Shown: positions 9,482 to 19,089, numbered from the stretch's first letter. The stretch: DNA of 64,000 nt from Bradyrhizobium algeriense (GCF_036924595.1 NZ_JAZHRV010000001.1:7343501-7407500), one strand, 5' to 3'. Program-made: numbers and translations. The notes: generated from the sequence alone by a model not told the origin.

Positions 9482-11353
9482 TCAATAAACCCGCGCCTTC
9501 GGCGGGATGTACTGGACGTCGTTCGTCATCGTGTAGTCGTGCACCGGGCGATAATCGATCGTGGTGTTGCCGCCATTGTCGATCCACGCCAGCGTATGCT
9601 TCATCCAGTTCTTGTCGTCGCGCTCGGAGAAGTCCTCGCGCGCATGGGCGCCGCGGCTTTCGGTGCGGTTCGCCGCTGAATCCATCGTCACGACCGCCTG
9701 CGCGATCAGATTGTCGAATTCGAGCGTTTCGATCAGGTCGGAATTCCAGACCAGCGAGCGGTCGGTGGTGGCGACGTCGCCGATGCCGCCATGGACCTTG
9801 TGGATCAGGTTCTGGCCTTCGTGCAGGATCTCGCCGGTGCGGAACACCGCGCAATTGCTCTGCATGACGTGCTGCATGCCCTCGCGCAGCTTCGCGGTCG
9901 GCGTGCCGCCGGAGGCGTAGCGATAGCGGTCGAGCCGGCCGAGCGCCAGATCGGAAGAATCCGCCGGCAGGTCCGGCTGCTTGCCGCCCGGCGTCAGTTT
10001 TTCCGCAAGCCGCAGCGCAGCCGCGCGGCCGAACACGACGAGGTCGATCAGCGAGTTGGAGCCGAGGCGGTTGGCGCCGTGCACGGACACGCAGGCGGCT
10101 TCGCCGATCGCCATCAGGCCGGGCACCACCGCATTGTCGTCGCCGTTGATCTTGGTCAGCACTTCGGCGTGATAATTGGTGGGGATGCCGCCCATGTTGT
10201 AGTGCACGGTCGGCACGATCGGGATCGGCTCGCGGGTGACGTCGACATTGGCGAAGATTTTTGCCGATTCGGAAATGCCCGGCAGCCGTTCATTCAGCAC
10301 CTTCGGGTCGAGATGGTCGAGGTGCAGGTAGATGTGGTCCTTCTTCTTGCCGACGCCGCGGCCCTCGCGGATTTCGATCGTCATCGAGCGCGAGACGACG
10401 TCGCGGGAGGCGAGGTCCTTGGCGGAGGGCGCGTAACGCTCCATGAAGCGTTCGCCCTCGGAATTGACGAGATAGCCGCCTTCGCCGCGGGCGCCCTCGG
10501 TGACGAGGCAGCCCGAACCGTAGATGCCGGTCGGGTGGAACTGGATGAATTCCATGTCCTGCAGCGGAAGACCGGCGCGCAGCACCATGCCGCCGCCGTC
10601 GCCGGTGCAGGTATGCGCCGAAGTGCAGGAAGCGTAGGCGCGGCCGTAGCCGCCGGTCGCGAGGATCGTGGTCTGCGCGCGGAAACGATGCAGCGTGCCG
10701 TCGTCGAGCTTGAGCGCGATCACGCCGCGGCAGACGCCCTGGTCGTCCATGATCAGGTCGATGGCGAAGAACTCGATGTAGAATTCGGCCGAATGGCGCA
10801 GCGCCTGGCCGTACATCGTGTGCAGCATGGCGTGGCCGGTGCGGTCGGCCGCGGCACAGGTGCGCTGCGCCTGGCCCTTGCCGTAGTCCATGGTCATGCC
10901 GCCGAACGGGCGCTGATAGATCTTGCCGTCCTCGGTGCGCGAGAACGGCACGCCCCAATGCTCGAGCTCGTAGACGGCTTCCGGCGCGTTGCGCACCATG
11001 TATTCGATCGCGTCCTGGTCGCCGAGCCAGTCCGACCCCTTGACGGTGTCGTACATGTGCCAGCGCCAGTCGTCCGGATGCATGTTGCCGAGCGAAGCCG
11101 AAATGCCGCCTTGCGCCGCAACCGTATGCGAGCGGGTCGGAAACACTTTGGTGATGCAGGCGGTGCGCAGGCCGGCTTCCGAGCAGCCGACCACGGCGCG
11201 CAGGCCGGCGCCGCCGGCGCCGACCACCACCACGTCGTAGGTGTGGTCCTCGATCGGATAGGATTTACCGTTGGTGGCAGGACTACTTCCGATTCCGCCA
11301 CTGCCGTTGGTGGCCTTGCCGTTGCCTTGAGCAGCCGTCCTTTGAGTAGCCAT
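9482..11353 (-). CDS. sdhA: Succinate dehydrogenase flavoprotein subunit
   Basis: The 623-aa catalytic subunit oxidises succinate to fumarate in the TCA cycle. Visible features are the dinucleotide fold [13 protein letters not shown], the covalent-FAD histidine in [10 protein letters not shown], the substrate-site segment [19 protein letters not shown], and the C-terminal [19 protein letters not shown] region. An extra N-terminal segment of about 35 residues rich in Gly, Ser and Thr is typical of Bradyrhizobium. ATG start at 11353, 3 bp after the sdhD stop codon. Confidence 0.97.
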   Translation of the reverse strand: MATQRTAAQGNGKATNGSGGIGSSPATNGKSYPIEDHTYDVVVVGAGGAGLRAVVGCSEAGLRTACITKVFPTRSHTVAAQGGISASLGNMHPDDWRWHMYDTVKGSDWLGDQDAIEYMVRNAPEAVYELEHWGVPFSRTEDGKIYQRPFGGMTMDYGKGQAQRTCAAADRTGHAMLHTMYGQALRHSAEFYIEFFAIDLIMDDQGVCRGVIALKLDDGTLHRFRAQTTILATGGYGRAYASCTSAHTCTGDGGGMVLRAGLPLQDMEFIQFHPTGIYGSGCLVTEGARGEGGYLVNSEGERFMERYAPSAKDLASRDVVSRSMTIEIREGRGVGKKKDHIYLHLDHLDPKVLNERLPGISESAKIFANVDVTREPIPIVPTVHYNMGGIPTNYHAEVLTKINGDDNAVVPGLMAIGEAACVSVHGANRLGSNSLIDLVVFGRAAALRLAEKLTPGGKQPDLPADSSDLALGRLDRYRYASGGTPTAKLREGMQHVMQSNCAVFRTGEILHEGQNLIHKVHGGIGDVATTDRSLVWNSDLIETLEFDNLIAQAVVTMDSAANRTESRGAHAREDFSERDDKNWMKHTLAWIDNGGNTTIDYRPVHDYTMTNDVQYIPPKARVY

Positions 11354-11356
11354 GGG

Positions 11357-11749
11357 TTACACTCCCGATGACAATTTAAGGATCGCGTAAATCGAGGCCA
11401 AGGCCACCGCGATACAGAAGAAATTATTGGCCATCACGCTGGCGAGCTTCAGCTTCTCGTGGTGCACATAGTCCTCGATCACGATCTGCATGCCGATCCG
11501 CATATGCCAGGTGCTGGCGATGATGAAGAGGACCAGGATGATCGCGATCGGCAGCGAACCGAGAATTTGCGCGGCGCCGGCCTGATTGCGGCCGATCAGC
11601 ATCAGGACGATCACGATGACGGGCATGATCAGGAGCACCATCGCCACCGCCGTCAGGCGCTGGCGCCAGAAATCGGTGGTGCCGGAATGCGAGGAACCGA
11701 GATTGCGGACGCGGCCGAGCGGCGTGCGCATCGAGCGAGGGCCGCTCAT
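11357..11749 (-). CDS. sdhD: Succinate dehydrogenase membrane anchor subunit D
   Basis: This 130-aa protein has three predicted membrane helices. The second carries TWHMRIGMQIVIEDYVHHEKLK, where the His residues are likely heme b and quinone-site ligands. It anchors SdhAB to the inner membrane. It overlaps sdhC by 4 bp and is followed 3 bp later by sdhA, indicating translational coupling. Confidence 0.93.
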   Translation of the reverse strand: MSGPRSMRTPLGRVRNLGSSHSGTTDFWRQRLTAVAMVLLIMPVIVIVLMLIGRNQAGAAQILGSLPIAIILVLFIIASTWHMRIGMQIVIEDYVHHEKLKLASVMANNFFCIAVALASIYAILKLSSGV

Positions 11750-12144
11750 CGTCCGCCTCCGACCGTGTAGGCGATGATCCAGACCAGCACGGTCAGCGAA
11801 ATTCCCGCGATCAGCGCGCCCCAGGTCAGCGCCTCGCGCTCATTGGCCTTGAACCCATAGCCGAGGTCCCAGAAGAGGTATCGGATACCGCTGCACAGAT
11901 GATGCAGCAGCGCCCACGTGTAGCCGAACACGATCAGCTTGCCGATAATGCTGCCGGTAAAGGCCTGGACATTGGCGTAGGCCCCCGGGCCGGACGCCGC
12001 GGCAATCAGCCACCAGGAGAGCAGCAGGGTGCCGAAATAGAGCGCGATTCCCGTGGCGCGATGGATGATGGAAAGCGCCATCGTCAGGGTGACGCGATAG
12101 GTCTGCAAATGGGGCGATAGCGGTCGTTCGATCCTGGCGGTCAT
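11746..12144 (-). CDS. sdhC: Succinate dehydrogenase cytochrome b556 subunit
   Basis: This 132-aa, three-helix subunit has the family signatures SPHLQTYR...SIIHRATGIALY and LLHHLCSGIRYLFWDLG; the latter holds the heme ligand. It is first in sdhCDAB. The 212 bp upstream (12145-12356) should contain the operon promoter; that stretch is AT-richer than its surroundings, but I could not assign a clear box. Confidence 0.94.
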   Translation of the reverse strand: MTARIERPLSPHLQTYRVTLTMALSIIHRATGIALYFGTLLLSWWLIAAASGPGAYANVQAFTGSIIGKLIVFGYTWALLHHLCSGIRYLFWDLGYGFKANEREALTWGALIAGISLTVLVWIIAYTVGGGR

Positions 12145-12356
12145 TCGGCGGCTTCATGTTGTGTGGAACCGCGGCCGGCCCATGGGGATGCGCGGTAGAT
12201 GAATTCTATTTACGTAGTCGCACTAGTCCGCGCAACGATCAAATCGCTTGAAATGGAACTAACGTTCATTGCTAGGAGGCTATGAAACGCGATTAATCAG
12301 CGGCTTGGTATACCACGACCATTTGGCACGATTTAAGAATTGAATATTGATTCTGT

Positions 12357-12690
12357 TTATCGATCAACGCGGGCTTGCGCACCTGGCGGATCGACGACGC
12401 GCCAGTGCTCGACGAGGTAGTCGACGAAGGCCCTGATCTTCGGCGAAGCGAGCCGCGACGGCTGAAACATCAGGTGCAATGGCGTCGGTGCCGGCTCGTA
12501 GCCGGCGAGCAACCGCACCAAGTGGCCGGCGGCCAGATCGGCCTGGCCTGCCACGACGGCACCCGCACGACGCCGGCGCCTTCCCTCGGCAGCAGTGGCG
12601 AGCGCGTCGAGGCTATTCATCCAGAGCCGACCCGATATGCGGATTTTGCGGCCCGCTTCGAAGCAGCTAAGTCTCGCGGAACGGCCATCC
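12357..12690 (-). pseudogene. Remnant of a LysR-family transcriptional regulator
   Basis: Only the last third of a CrgA-type LysR protein remains. One frame gives RKIRISGRLWMNSLDALATAAEG. A second frame supplies GAGVVRVPSWQA. The first frame resumes with DLAAGHLVRLLAGYEP and ends SPKIRAFVDYLVEHW. Two compensating frame changes near 12545-12585, plus loss of the helix-turn-helix and the first effector subdomain, mark it as decayed. The missing 5' part would lie where the TauE/SafE gene now begins. Confidence 0.75.
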
Positions 12691-12720
12691 AGACGCGCGG
12701 CCGCAGGTTCTGAACGTGGG

Positions 12721-13593
12721 ATGCTCACAGACATGGTGGCCGGCCTCGATCCCCAGGAACTCATCGAACTCGCCTTGCTCCTGATCGCGGTGGGGGCGTT
12801 GTCGGGATTTCTGGCCGGCGTGTTCGGCATCGGCGGCGGCGCCATCCTGGTGCCGGTGTTCTACGAATGCTTCCGGCTGGCCGGCGTGCCACTGGAGGTG
12901 CGGATGCCACTCTGCATCGGCACCTCGCTTGCGATCATCATCCCGACCTCGCTCTCTTCGTTTCGCGCTCATTACAACAGGGGCGCGGTCGACCTGGACA
13001 TCCTCAGGCGCTGGTGGCTGCCGGTCGTGCTCGGTGTTACGGCCGGCAGCGTCACTGCACGCTTTGCGCCGGAGCGCCTGTTCAAGATCGTGTTCGTGAT
13101 AGTGGCGTGGTCGGCGGCGGCGCGGCTGTTGCTGGCGCGGGACACCTGGAAGCTCGGCGACGACGTGCCGAAGGGCTTTCTGATGCGCGTCTACGGCTTC
13201 TTCGTCGGCTTATTGTCGACCTTGATGGGCGTCGGCGGCGGCCTGTTCGCGAACCTCTTGATGACCTTCTACGGCCGCCCGATCCATCAGGCGGTCGCGA
13301 CCTCGTCTGCGATTGCGGTGTTGATCTCGATCCCCGGCGCGATCGGCTATGTCTATGCCGGCTGGCCCGCCGCGGCGCGCTTTCCCGACGTCACCGCGCT
13401 GCAGGCGCCATTTGCGCTCGGTTATGTCTCGCTGATCGGCGCCGTGCTCGTGATGCCGACCACGCTGATCACGGCGCCGCTTGGGGTGCGCGCCGCGCAT
13501 GCGATGTCGAAGCGCGCGCTGGAGATGGCGTTCGGCACGTATATGTTCATCGTTGGCGGAAGGTTTGCGATCAGCCTTTTGAACGGGCAGTAG
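12721..13593 (+). CDS. TauE/SafE (TSUP) family membrane permease
   Basis: The 290-aa protein has about eight hydrophobic segments and the duplicated TSUP hallmark: GFLAGVFGIGGGAILVP in the first half and GLLSTLMGVGGGLFANLL in the second. The family exports sulfite, sulfoacetate or other organosulfonates; no sulfur-metabolism gene is adjacent, so the substrate is open. ATG at 12721 is chosen over an upstream start that would run back through the LysR remnant; ATG 12733 is also possible. The ribosome binding site is weak. Confidence 0.88.
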   Translation: MLTDMVAGLDPQELIELALLLIAVGALSGFLAGVFGIGGGAILVPVFYECFRLAGVPLEVRMPLCIGTSLAIIIPTSLSSFRAHYNRGAVDLDILRRWWLPVVLGVTAGSVTARFAPERLFKIVFVIVAWSAAARLLLARDTWKLGDDVPKGFLMRVYGFFVGLLSTLMGVGGGLFANLLMTFYGRPIHQAVATSSAIAVLISIPGAIGYVYAGWPAAARFPDVTALQAPFALGYVSLIGAVLVMPTTLITAPLGVRAAHAMSKRALEMAFGTYMFIVGGRFAISLLNGQ

Positions 13594-13611
13594 CCGTTCG
13601 GCGCAGGCGGC

Positions 13612-13917
13612 CTAGTCCTTCAGTCGCACTTCGCTATGACGCCATTTGCGGAGATCGCCGGCGCCTTCGATCCGATCAGACTCGGCTAACGCCCCGATGC
13701 GGGCGCCGAGGATCTCCTCATTGATTGCCAGATCGAGCTCCTCGCATCGCTTCATTGCCCTGGCGATGATCATCGCGGTCTTCTGCAACCGTGAGGTCAT
13801 GACCGAAAAGATGAGCTGGTCGAGATCAGCTTCGGATATCGAATCTGGAAGAGAAACCTCTTCCCATCGAAGCGTGCTGCTAATGGCGGGAATTTCACCG
13901 GAAGGTGTCTTGCCCAT
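13612..13917 (-). CDS. Small hypothetical protein with C-terminal WRHSEVRLKD
   Basis: 101 aa, soluble, mostly helical. The middle (LDQLIFSVMTSRLQKTAMIIARAMKRCEE) and the conserved-looking end (LAESDRIEGAGDLRKWRHSEVRL) resemble a family of roughly 100-residue proteins of unknown function common in Bradyrhizobium, possibly the DUF3658-like group. It lies 26 bp downstream of matB on the same strand and may be read from it. No catalytic motif is visible. Confidence 0.7.
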   Translation of the reverse strand: MGKTPSGEIPAISSTLRWEEVSLPDSISEADLDQLIFSVMTSRLQKTAMIIARAMKRCEELDLAINEEILGARIGALAESDRIEGAGDLRKWRHSEVRLKD

Positions 13918-13943
13918 TGTCCGTCACCCCAGGCCTACGGCCC

Positions 13944-15470
13944 CTACTTCGCGTATATCTTCGCGTAGGTATCGCGCAAAATATTCTTCTGCACCTTGCC
14001 CATGGCGTTGCGCGGCAGTTCGTCGACCACGAACACGCGCTTCGGCATCTTGAACTTCGCGAGCCTGCCGTCGAGCGCGTTCAGCACGCCCGCTTCGGTG
14101 ATATCGGCGCCCTTGTTGCAGACCACCACGGCGGTAACGCCTTCGCCGAAATCGGCATGCGGGACGCCGATCACGGCGGATTCGATCACGCCCGGCATGG
14201 CGTCGATCTCGCTCTCGATTTCCTTGGGGTAGACGTTGAAGCCGCCGGAGATCACGAGATCCTTGCCGCGGCCGAGGATGTGTACGTAGCCCTTGGGATC
14301 GATCTTGCCGAGATCGCCGGTGATGAAGAAGCCGTCGCCGCGGAATTCGGATTTGGTCTTTTCCGGCATCCGCCAGTAGCCCTTGAACACGTTCGGGCCC
14401 TTGACCTCGATCATGCCGATCTCGTCGCGCGCAATCTCCTTGCCGGTCTCGGGATCGGTGACGCGAATGGAAACGCCGGGCAGCGGATGGCCGACCGCGC
14501 CGGGCACGCGCTCGCCATCATACGGGTTCGAGGTGTTCATGTTGGTTTCGGTCATGCCGTAGCGCTCGAGCACGGCGTGGCCGGTGCGCGCGGCCCATTC
14601 GCGGTGGGTATCGGCGAGCAGCGGCGCGGAGCCCGAAATGAACAGCCGCATGTGCTTGGTCGATTGCTTCGAAAGCGACGGGCTCTGCAACAGCCGAGTG
14701 TAGAAGGTCGGCACGCCCATCAGCACGGTGGCGCGCGCCATCAGCTTGATGATCATTTCGGGATCGAACTTCGGCAGGAAGATCATCGAGGCGCGGGCGA
14801 ACAGGGTGACGTTGCTCGCCACGAACAGGCCGTGGGTGTGGTAGATCGGCAGCGCGTGGATCAGCGCGTCCTTATTCGTGAAGCGCCAGTAGTCGACCAG
14901 GCTGTAGGAGTTCGACGCCAGATTGTCGTGCGTCAGCATCGCGCCCTTGGAACGGCCTGTCGTGCCCGAGGTGTAGAGGATCGCCGCGAGGTCGTCATTG
15001 GCGCGCGCGACGGTCGCAAACGCCGAATCCGCTTTGGCGGCGGCATCCGTGAGCGATCCCGTTCCGTCGGGCCCAAGCGTTTCGACTTTTGCCTTCACCT
15101 TCGCCGCGATCGCGCCGATGCCTTCCGCCTTCGAGGGATCGCACACGACCAGCGACGGTTCGGCGTCGGAGATGAAGTAGTCGAGTTCGTTCAGCGTATA
15201 GGCGGTGTTGAGCGGCAGGTAGACCGCGCCCGCGCGCACGGTCGCAAGATACAGCACCAGCGCCGGCACTGATTTCTCGGTCTGGGCTGCGACGCGGTCA
15301 CCGGGCTTGACGCCGCGCGACACCAGCACGTTCGCCATCTGCCCGGCGCGGGCAATCAGATCGCCATAGCTGATATGCGTGCCATCGAGCATTTCGATCG
15401 CGAGCCGGTTCGGATCGTCGAGCGTGTCGAACAGGCGGGAAAACAGGTTGGCGTTGGCGGTCGTGTTCAT
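13944..15470 (-). CDS. matB: Malonyl-CoA synthetase
   Basis: This 508-aa acyl-adenylate-forming enzyme converts malonate, ATP and CoA to malonyl-CoA. It has the AMP-binding loop YTSGTTGRSKG, RYGMTETNM, the hinge GRGKDLVISGGFNVYPKEIE and the catalytic lysine in GKVQKN. The size and the VLMGVPTFYTRLLQ segment match characterised rhizobial and Rhodopseudomonas MatB proteins rather than longer acetyl-CoA synthetases. It is divergent from the broken SDR gene across a 90-bp gap. No malonate decarboxylase or transporter is next to it. Confidence 0.88.
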   Translation of the reverse strand: MNTTANANLFSRLFDTLDDPNRLAIEMLDGTHISYGDLIARAGQMANVLVSRGVKPGDRVAAQTEKSVPALVLYLATVRAGAVYLPLNTAYTLNELDYFISDAEPSLVVCDPSKAEGIGAIAAKVKAKVETLGPDGTGSLTDAAAKADSAFATVARANDDLAAILYTSGTTGRSKGAMLTHDNLASNSYSLVDYWRFTNKDALIHALPIYHTHGLFVASNVTLFARASMIFLPKFDPEMIIKLMARATVLMGVPTFYTRLLQSPSLSKQSTKHMRLFISGSAPLLADTHREWAARTGHAVLERYGMTETNMNTSNPYDGERVPGAVGHPLPGVSIRVTDPETGKEIARDEIGMIEVKGPNVFKGYWRMPEKTKSEFRGDGFFITGDLGKIDPKGYVHILGRGKDLVISGGFNVYPKEIESEIDAMPGVIESAVIGVPHADFGEGVTAVVVCNKGADITEAGVLNALDGRLAKFKMPKRVFVVDELPRNAMGKVQKNILRDTYAKIYAK

Positions 15471-15560
15471 GCATCATTCCCTTAAGAGGGCGCTGGCCTG
15501 CGGAATTTCGCCGGCTGGAATAGCAAGAACGCCCTTCATAAAGCAACGGAGACAGTTTGC

Positions 15561-16323
15561 ATGACAAATAGCGGGAAACGCGTGGCCTGGGTGACGGGCG
15601 GTGGCAGCGGAATCGGCGCGTCAGGGGCGGAATTCCTGGCGGCGGATGGCTGGATCGTGGTGGTTTCGGGCCGGCGCAAGGACGCGCTGGACAAGGTGGC
15701 GGCAAACATCGCCAAAAAGGGCGGCAAGGCCGAGGCGATCGCGCTCGATGTCAGCAACAAGGCCGACGTGGACAAGGCGGCGGAACAGATTCTCGCCAAT
15801 CACGGCCGGATCGATCTCTTGGTCAACAGCGCCGGCATTAACGTGCCGAAGCGAAGCTGGGCCGACATGGAAGTGGACGGCTGGGACAAGGTCGTCGATA
15901 TCAACCTGAACGGCGTGCTCTACTGCATGCGCGCGGTGCTGCCGGCGATGCGGAAGCAGCAGGACGGTTGCCATCATCAACGTCGCGTCCTGGGCCGGCC
16001 GTCACGTCTCGAAAATGCCGGGCCCGGCCTACACCACCACAAAACATGCGGTGCTGGCGCTGACCCATTCCTTCAACATGGATGAATGCGTCAATGGCCT
16101 GCGCGCCTGCTGTCTGTCGCCCGGAGAGGTCGCGACCCCGATCCTCAAATCGCGCCCCGTCGTGCCGTCGGAGGAGGAGCAGGCGAAAATGCTGCAGCCG
16201 GAAGATTGCGGCCGCACCATCGCCTTCGTCGCCAGCATGCCGCCTCGCGTGTGCATGAACGAGATACTGATCAGCCCGACGCATAATCGCGGCTTCATCC
16301 AGACGCCGCATAATCGGGATTAG
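15561..16323 (+). pseudogene. Short-chain dehydrogenase/reductase interrupted by a frameshift
   Basis: The first frame encodes the Rossmann half: TGGGSGIG cofactor motif, a VVSGRRKDAL strand, and NSAG. Near 15963-15967, after KQQD, the reading shifts by +1 (or loses 2 nt). The second frame continues without a gap as VAIINVASWAGRHVS, then YTTTK (the YxxxK active site) and the C-terminus to 16323. Joined, this is a normal SDR of about 253 aa. Either a recent null mutation or a sequence error explains it. The catalytic residues are otherwise intact. It lies opposite matB and next to the class IV aminotransferase; the substrate is unknown. Confidence 0.85.
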
Positions 16324-16339
16324 GACGAACTCCCTCCAT

Positions 16340-16377
16340 CGTCGTCCCTGCGAAAGCATGCGAAAGCAGGGACGACG
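16340..16377. repeat. Hairpin repeat between SDR and aminotransferase genes
   Basis: Perfect 12-bp arms CGTCGTCCCTGC and GCAGGGACGACG enclose a 14-nt loop, between two convergent genes. It could serve as a bidirectional transcription stop, though it lacks a T-run; the style matches a dispersed intergenic repeat. Confidence 0.7.
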
Positions 16378-16390
16378 AGAGAGATGGGGC

Positions 16391-16447
16391 GTCACGGCAC
16401 GGCTCGGGCTCTCAAAAGTTTCGCAAATCACGATAATTCATTCGCCG
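16391..16447. repeat. 57-bp repeat, copy A (matches 18169-18225)
   Basis: An ungapped comparison with 18169-18225 gives 46 of 57 identical positions, including CAAAAGTTTC and ATCACGATAATT. Copy A covers the stop codon of the class IV aminotransferase gene. Confidence 0.6.
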
Positions 16448-17361
16448 GCCTCGGCCTCCAGGGGGCGGACCGGCGTCCGGTGCCAGCCTTCCTCGTGCTT
16501 GCGCCAGTAGGCATCCTTGAGCCGCATTGAGATCGGCCCCGGCCGGTCGTTGCCGAGGATGCGTCCGCCGATGCGCGACGCGGGCATGACGCCGCCGGCC
16601 GTCGTCGCCAGGAAGACCTCGTCCGCGTGGTCGAGCGCCGATCGGGGGATCGGTTCAACCGCAGCCTCGATGCCGAGTTCGGCGCAGAGCTCCAGCACCG
16701 ATCGGCGCGTGATGCCGTGCAGGCTGCCGCGATCTGATGTCGTCACCCTTCCGTCCTTCACGACGAAGACGTTGAAGCCCGGCCCTTCCGTCAGGAAACC
16801 TTGCGTGTCGCACAGTACCGCGGTGTCGAAATTGGCGTCGTGCGCCTCCAGCAGGCCCGAGGTCAGATCGTTCCACTGATAGTTCTTGACCGTGGGATCG
16901 ACCGAGGCGTCGGGCACGCGCGGCGTCGAGGCGACCCAGACATGGGCCCCGCGCGCCTGCACCTCCTTGGGAACGACATCGATCCAGGGCAGCGCGTAGG
17001 CGATCAGGTGGTTCTCGCAATCGGCCGGCCGGCGTGATCCCGCAACGCGCGGCCGTCCGCGCGAGGCCACCATCGCGACATAGGCGTCGGAAAGGCCGGT
17101 CAGTGCCACGCAGCGATGCAGGATCGCCTCGATCGCGGCGCGGTCTTCCGGCGGCCGGATCCGGCGCTGCGCCATCGAGCGCTCGAAGCGATCGAGATGG
17201 TTGACCAGCCGGAAGAAGCCGCCCTTGAACACATGCACGACGTCGTAGACAACATCGGACCGCGTAAAACCCCAATCCGTGACGGGCAGCGTCGCTTCGG
17301 CGATCGGGACGAAGCGCCCCCTGACATAGCCGGCACCCTCGGCGAAGATCGAGTCCTTCAT
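16438..17361 (-). CDS. Class IV (BCAT/D-amino-acid type) aminotransferase
   Basis: The 307-aa PLP enzyme of fold type IV has the Schiff-base lysine in TVKNYQWNDL, the phosphate-binding segment LTEGPGFNVFVVKDG, and HGITRRSVLELCAELGI. It could be a branched-chain amino acid transaminase, a D-amino acid transaminase or an R-selective amine transaminase; the sequence alone does not decide. The ATG has GGGAGA upstream. It converges on the SDR pseudogene. No ilv or leu gene adjoins it, which argues mildly against a housekeeping BCAT role. Confidence 0.85.
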   Translation of the reverse strand: MKDSIFAEGAGYVRGRFVPIAEATLPVTDWGFTRSDVVYDVVHVFKGGFFRLVNHLDRFERSMAQRRIRPPEDRAAIEAILHRCVALTGLSDAYVAMVASRGRPRVAGSRRPADCENHLIAYALPWIDVVPKEVQARGAHVWVASTPRVPDASVDPTVKNYQWNDLTSGLLEAHDANFDTAVLCDTQGFLTEGPGFNVFVVKDGRVTTSDRGSLHGITRRSVLELCAELGIEAAVEPIPRSALDHADEVFLATTAGGVMPASRIGGRILGNDRPGPISMRLKDAYWRKHEEGWHRTPVRPLEAEAGE

Positions 17362-17659
17362 GCGTCATCTCCCAAGCATCACACAGGTATCGCAAGGGCT
17401 CCAGCCATCCCAAGCCGTTGCGCAGCGCCACAGTAATGCCAGTTATTGGTAACCGTACAATTCCACATTCATTGCAGCGCTCCGAAGCCAGCTCGGAAAT
17501 GTCAGGCTCACCCTTGAGCCGCGTCGATTGTGCCTCTATACAAGCAATCTCGCGCGACTGGCGATCGCAGATGGAGCACCATCGGGAAGCGCGAGGAATT
17601 GAGCCGCGCGCCTGGGCAATCGGATAATCCGATCCACCTTCTCATGAAGGAGCGGCCCA

Positions 17660-18070
17660 ATGTTGACGACCATCCAGATCGCCGGATTGCAGACCTTCGG
17701 ATACCATGGCTTGTTCGAGGAAGAACGCAGCCTCGGCCAGAAATTCACCTTCGACATCGACGCGACGTTGAATCCGGCTCCAACGCACCGGGACGACAGA
17801 TTGGATGCATCGATCCGCTACGATGCCGTGGTGGACGCCGCGGTGAGCCTCGCCGGCGCGATGAAATATCAAACGCTGGAAGCGCTTGGGGAGGCCGTTG
17901 CGATCGGCCTGCTGCGACGCTTTGCATTGATCGACACCATCACCGTTGGCGTGTCCAAGTTCAGCCCCCCAATCCCGCATACGCTCAGCAAGGTCGGAAT
18001 CGCGGTGCGCCTGGCGCGATCCGATCTGGCGAATTCGCCGACGGCGGAGGCGCTGGAAGTACTTGTCTAG
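17660..18070 (+). CDS. Dihydroneopterin aldolase (FolB)-like protein
   Basis: This 136-aa protein fits the FolB/FolX tunnelling fold: GYHGLFEEERSLGQKFTFDIDA at the N-terminus, RYDAVVDAAVSLAGA in the middle and a catalytic-type Glu in TLEALGEAVA. The usual KP segment before the last strand is replaced by SKFSPPIP. It has a GGAG ribosome binding site and stands alone, away from folP and folK, so a divergent pteridine enzyme cannot be excluded. The 298-bp gap upstream shows no further gene. Confidence 0.8.
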   Translation: MLTTIQIAGLQTFGYHGLFEEERSLGQKFTFDIDATLNPAPTHRDDRLDASIRYDAVVDAAVSLAGAMKYQTLEALGEAVAIGLLRRFALIDTITVGVSKFSPPIPHTLSKVGIAVRLARSDLANSPTAEALEVLV

Positions 18071-18168
18071 ATTGTTGCGTTAGCTTCGTAGATCCTCCGG
18101 GTGGTTGGGTGGTCGCAAACTCAGCTTACCCCTGACCACCTGCCACCCCATAGGATCTACGGGTGCCC

Positions 18169-18225
18169 GTCACCGCACGGCCCGCCCCCGCAAAAGTTTC
18201 AGCCATCACGATAATTTATTCGCCG
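18169..18225. repeat. 57-bp repeat, copy B (matches 16391-16447)
   Basis: Second copy of the 57-bp segment, in the 286-bp gap upstream of the fasciclin gene. The best-conserved part is ATCACGATAATTTATTCGCC. The gap holds no gene that I can support. Confidence 0.6.
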
Positions 18226-18356
18226 AAACCGGCCGAAAAACCTCCCGTAGCTCGGCCCAACGACGACGAAATCAACCCGGTCAATCGGCCTGGCGTCGTT
18301 GTTTTCAGCACCGGCGGATGCCCCGCCGGCCATCGCAATCCTCGGGAGAAGATTCC

Positions 18357-18911
18357 ATGTCCAAACGTATTGCACTTCTGTCCGCCGCCGTGTTCAGCGC
18401 ACTGGCTTTCACTGCCACCATCACCGCGCCCGCCAGCGCGGAAGAAAAGACCGTCATGGTCGGCGGCGCGGCGATGTTCCCCTCCAAGAATATCGTCCAG
18501 AACGCCGTCAACTCGAAGGATCACACCACGCTGGTTGCCGCGGTGAAGGCTGCCGGCCTGGTCGAAACCCTCGAAAGCAAGGGCCCGTTCACGGTGTTCG
18601 CGCCGACCAACACCGCCTTCGGCAAGCTGCCGGCCGGCACCGTCGAGACGCTGGTGAAGCCTGAGAACAAGGCGACCCTGACCAAGATCCTCACCTACCA
18701 CGTCGTGCCCGGCAAGCTCACCGCGTCCGACCTGAAGGACGGCATGAAGCTCAAGACCGCTGAAGGCGAGCAACTCTCGGTCAAGCTCCAGGACGGCAAG
18801 GTCTGGATCATCGACGCCAAGGGCGGAACCTCGATGGTCACGATCTCGAACGTCAATCAGTCCAACGGCGTGATCCATGTGGTCGACACCGTGCTGATGC
18901 CGGCGTCCTGA
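18357..18911 (+). CDS. Secreted fasciclin (FAS1) domain protein
   Basis: The 184-aa product has a signal peptide (cleavage near ASA-EE, residue 29) and one FAS1 domain. The hallmarks are FTVFAPTNTAFGKLPAGTVETL, the YH box ILTYHVVPGKL, and the end motif NGVIHVVDTVLMP. Such small periplasmic or extracellular proteins act in adhesion or stress response, and in rhizobia some are linked to symbiosis (Nex18 type). The ATG has GGGAGA upstream and a strong terminator follows, so it is a single-gene unit. Confidence 0.93.
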   Translation: MSKRIALLSAAVFSALAFTATITAPASAEEKTVMVGGAAMFPSKNIVQNAVNSKDHTTLVAAVKAAGLVETLESKGPFTVFAPTNTAFGKLPAGTVETLVKPENKATLTKILTYHVVPGKLTASDLKDGMKLKTAEGEQLSVKLQDGKVWIIDAKGGTSMVTISNVNQSNGVIHVVDTVLMPAS

Positions 18912-18955
18912 GCTCCCGCGCGCCCCTGACTGGTCCCAACAGGGCGTGTGGATTG

Positions 18956-18985
18956 GCGAGCCGGGGCAACCCGGCTCGCTTTTTT
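18956..18985 (+). terminator. Rho-independent terminator of the fasciclin gene
   Basis: A perfect 10-bp stem GCGAGCCGGG / CCCGGCTCGC with GCAA loop is followed by six T, 45 bp after the stop codon. Confidence 0.93.
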
Positions 18986-19089
18986 GTGAACCCGATACGC
19001 GCCGTGCATCGATCTGATAGCGTCATGGCAGTAACGGAAAGCCGGTTCCCGGCGTATAATTGGTAGCGAATTGCAAGCGGGGAAGAGCC

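Noticed and set aside
9791..11371. 526-codon plus-strand frame opposite sdhA
   Set aside because: Antisense shadow; no conserved motif.
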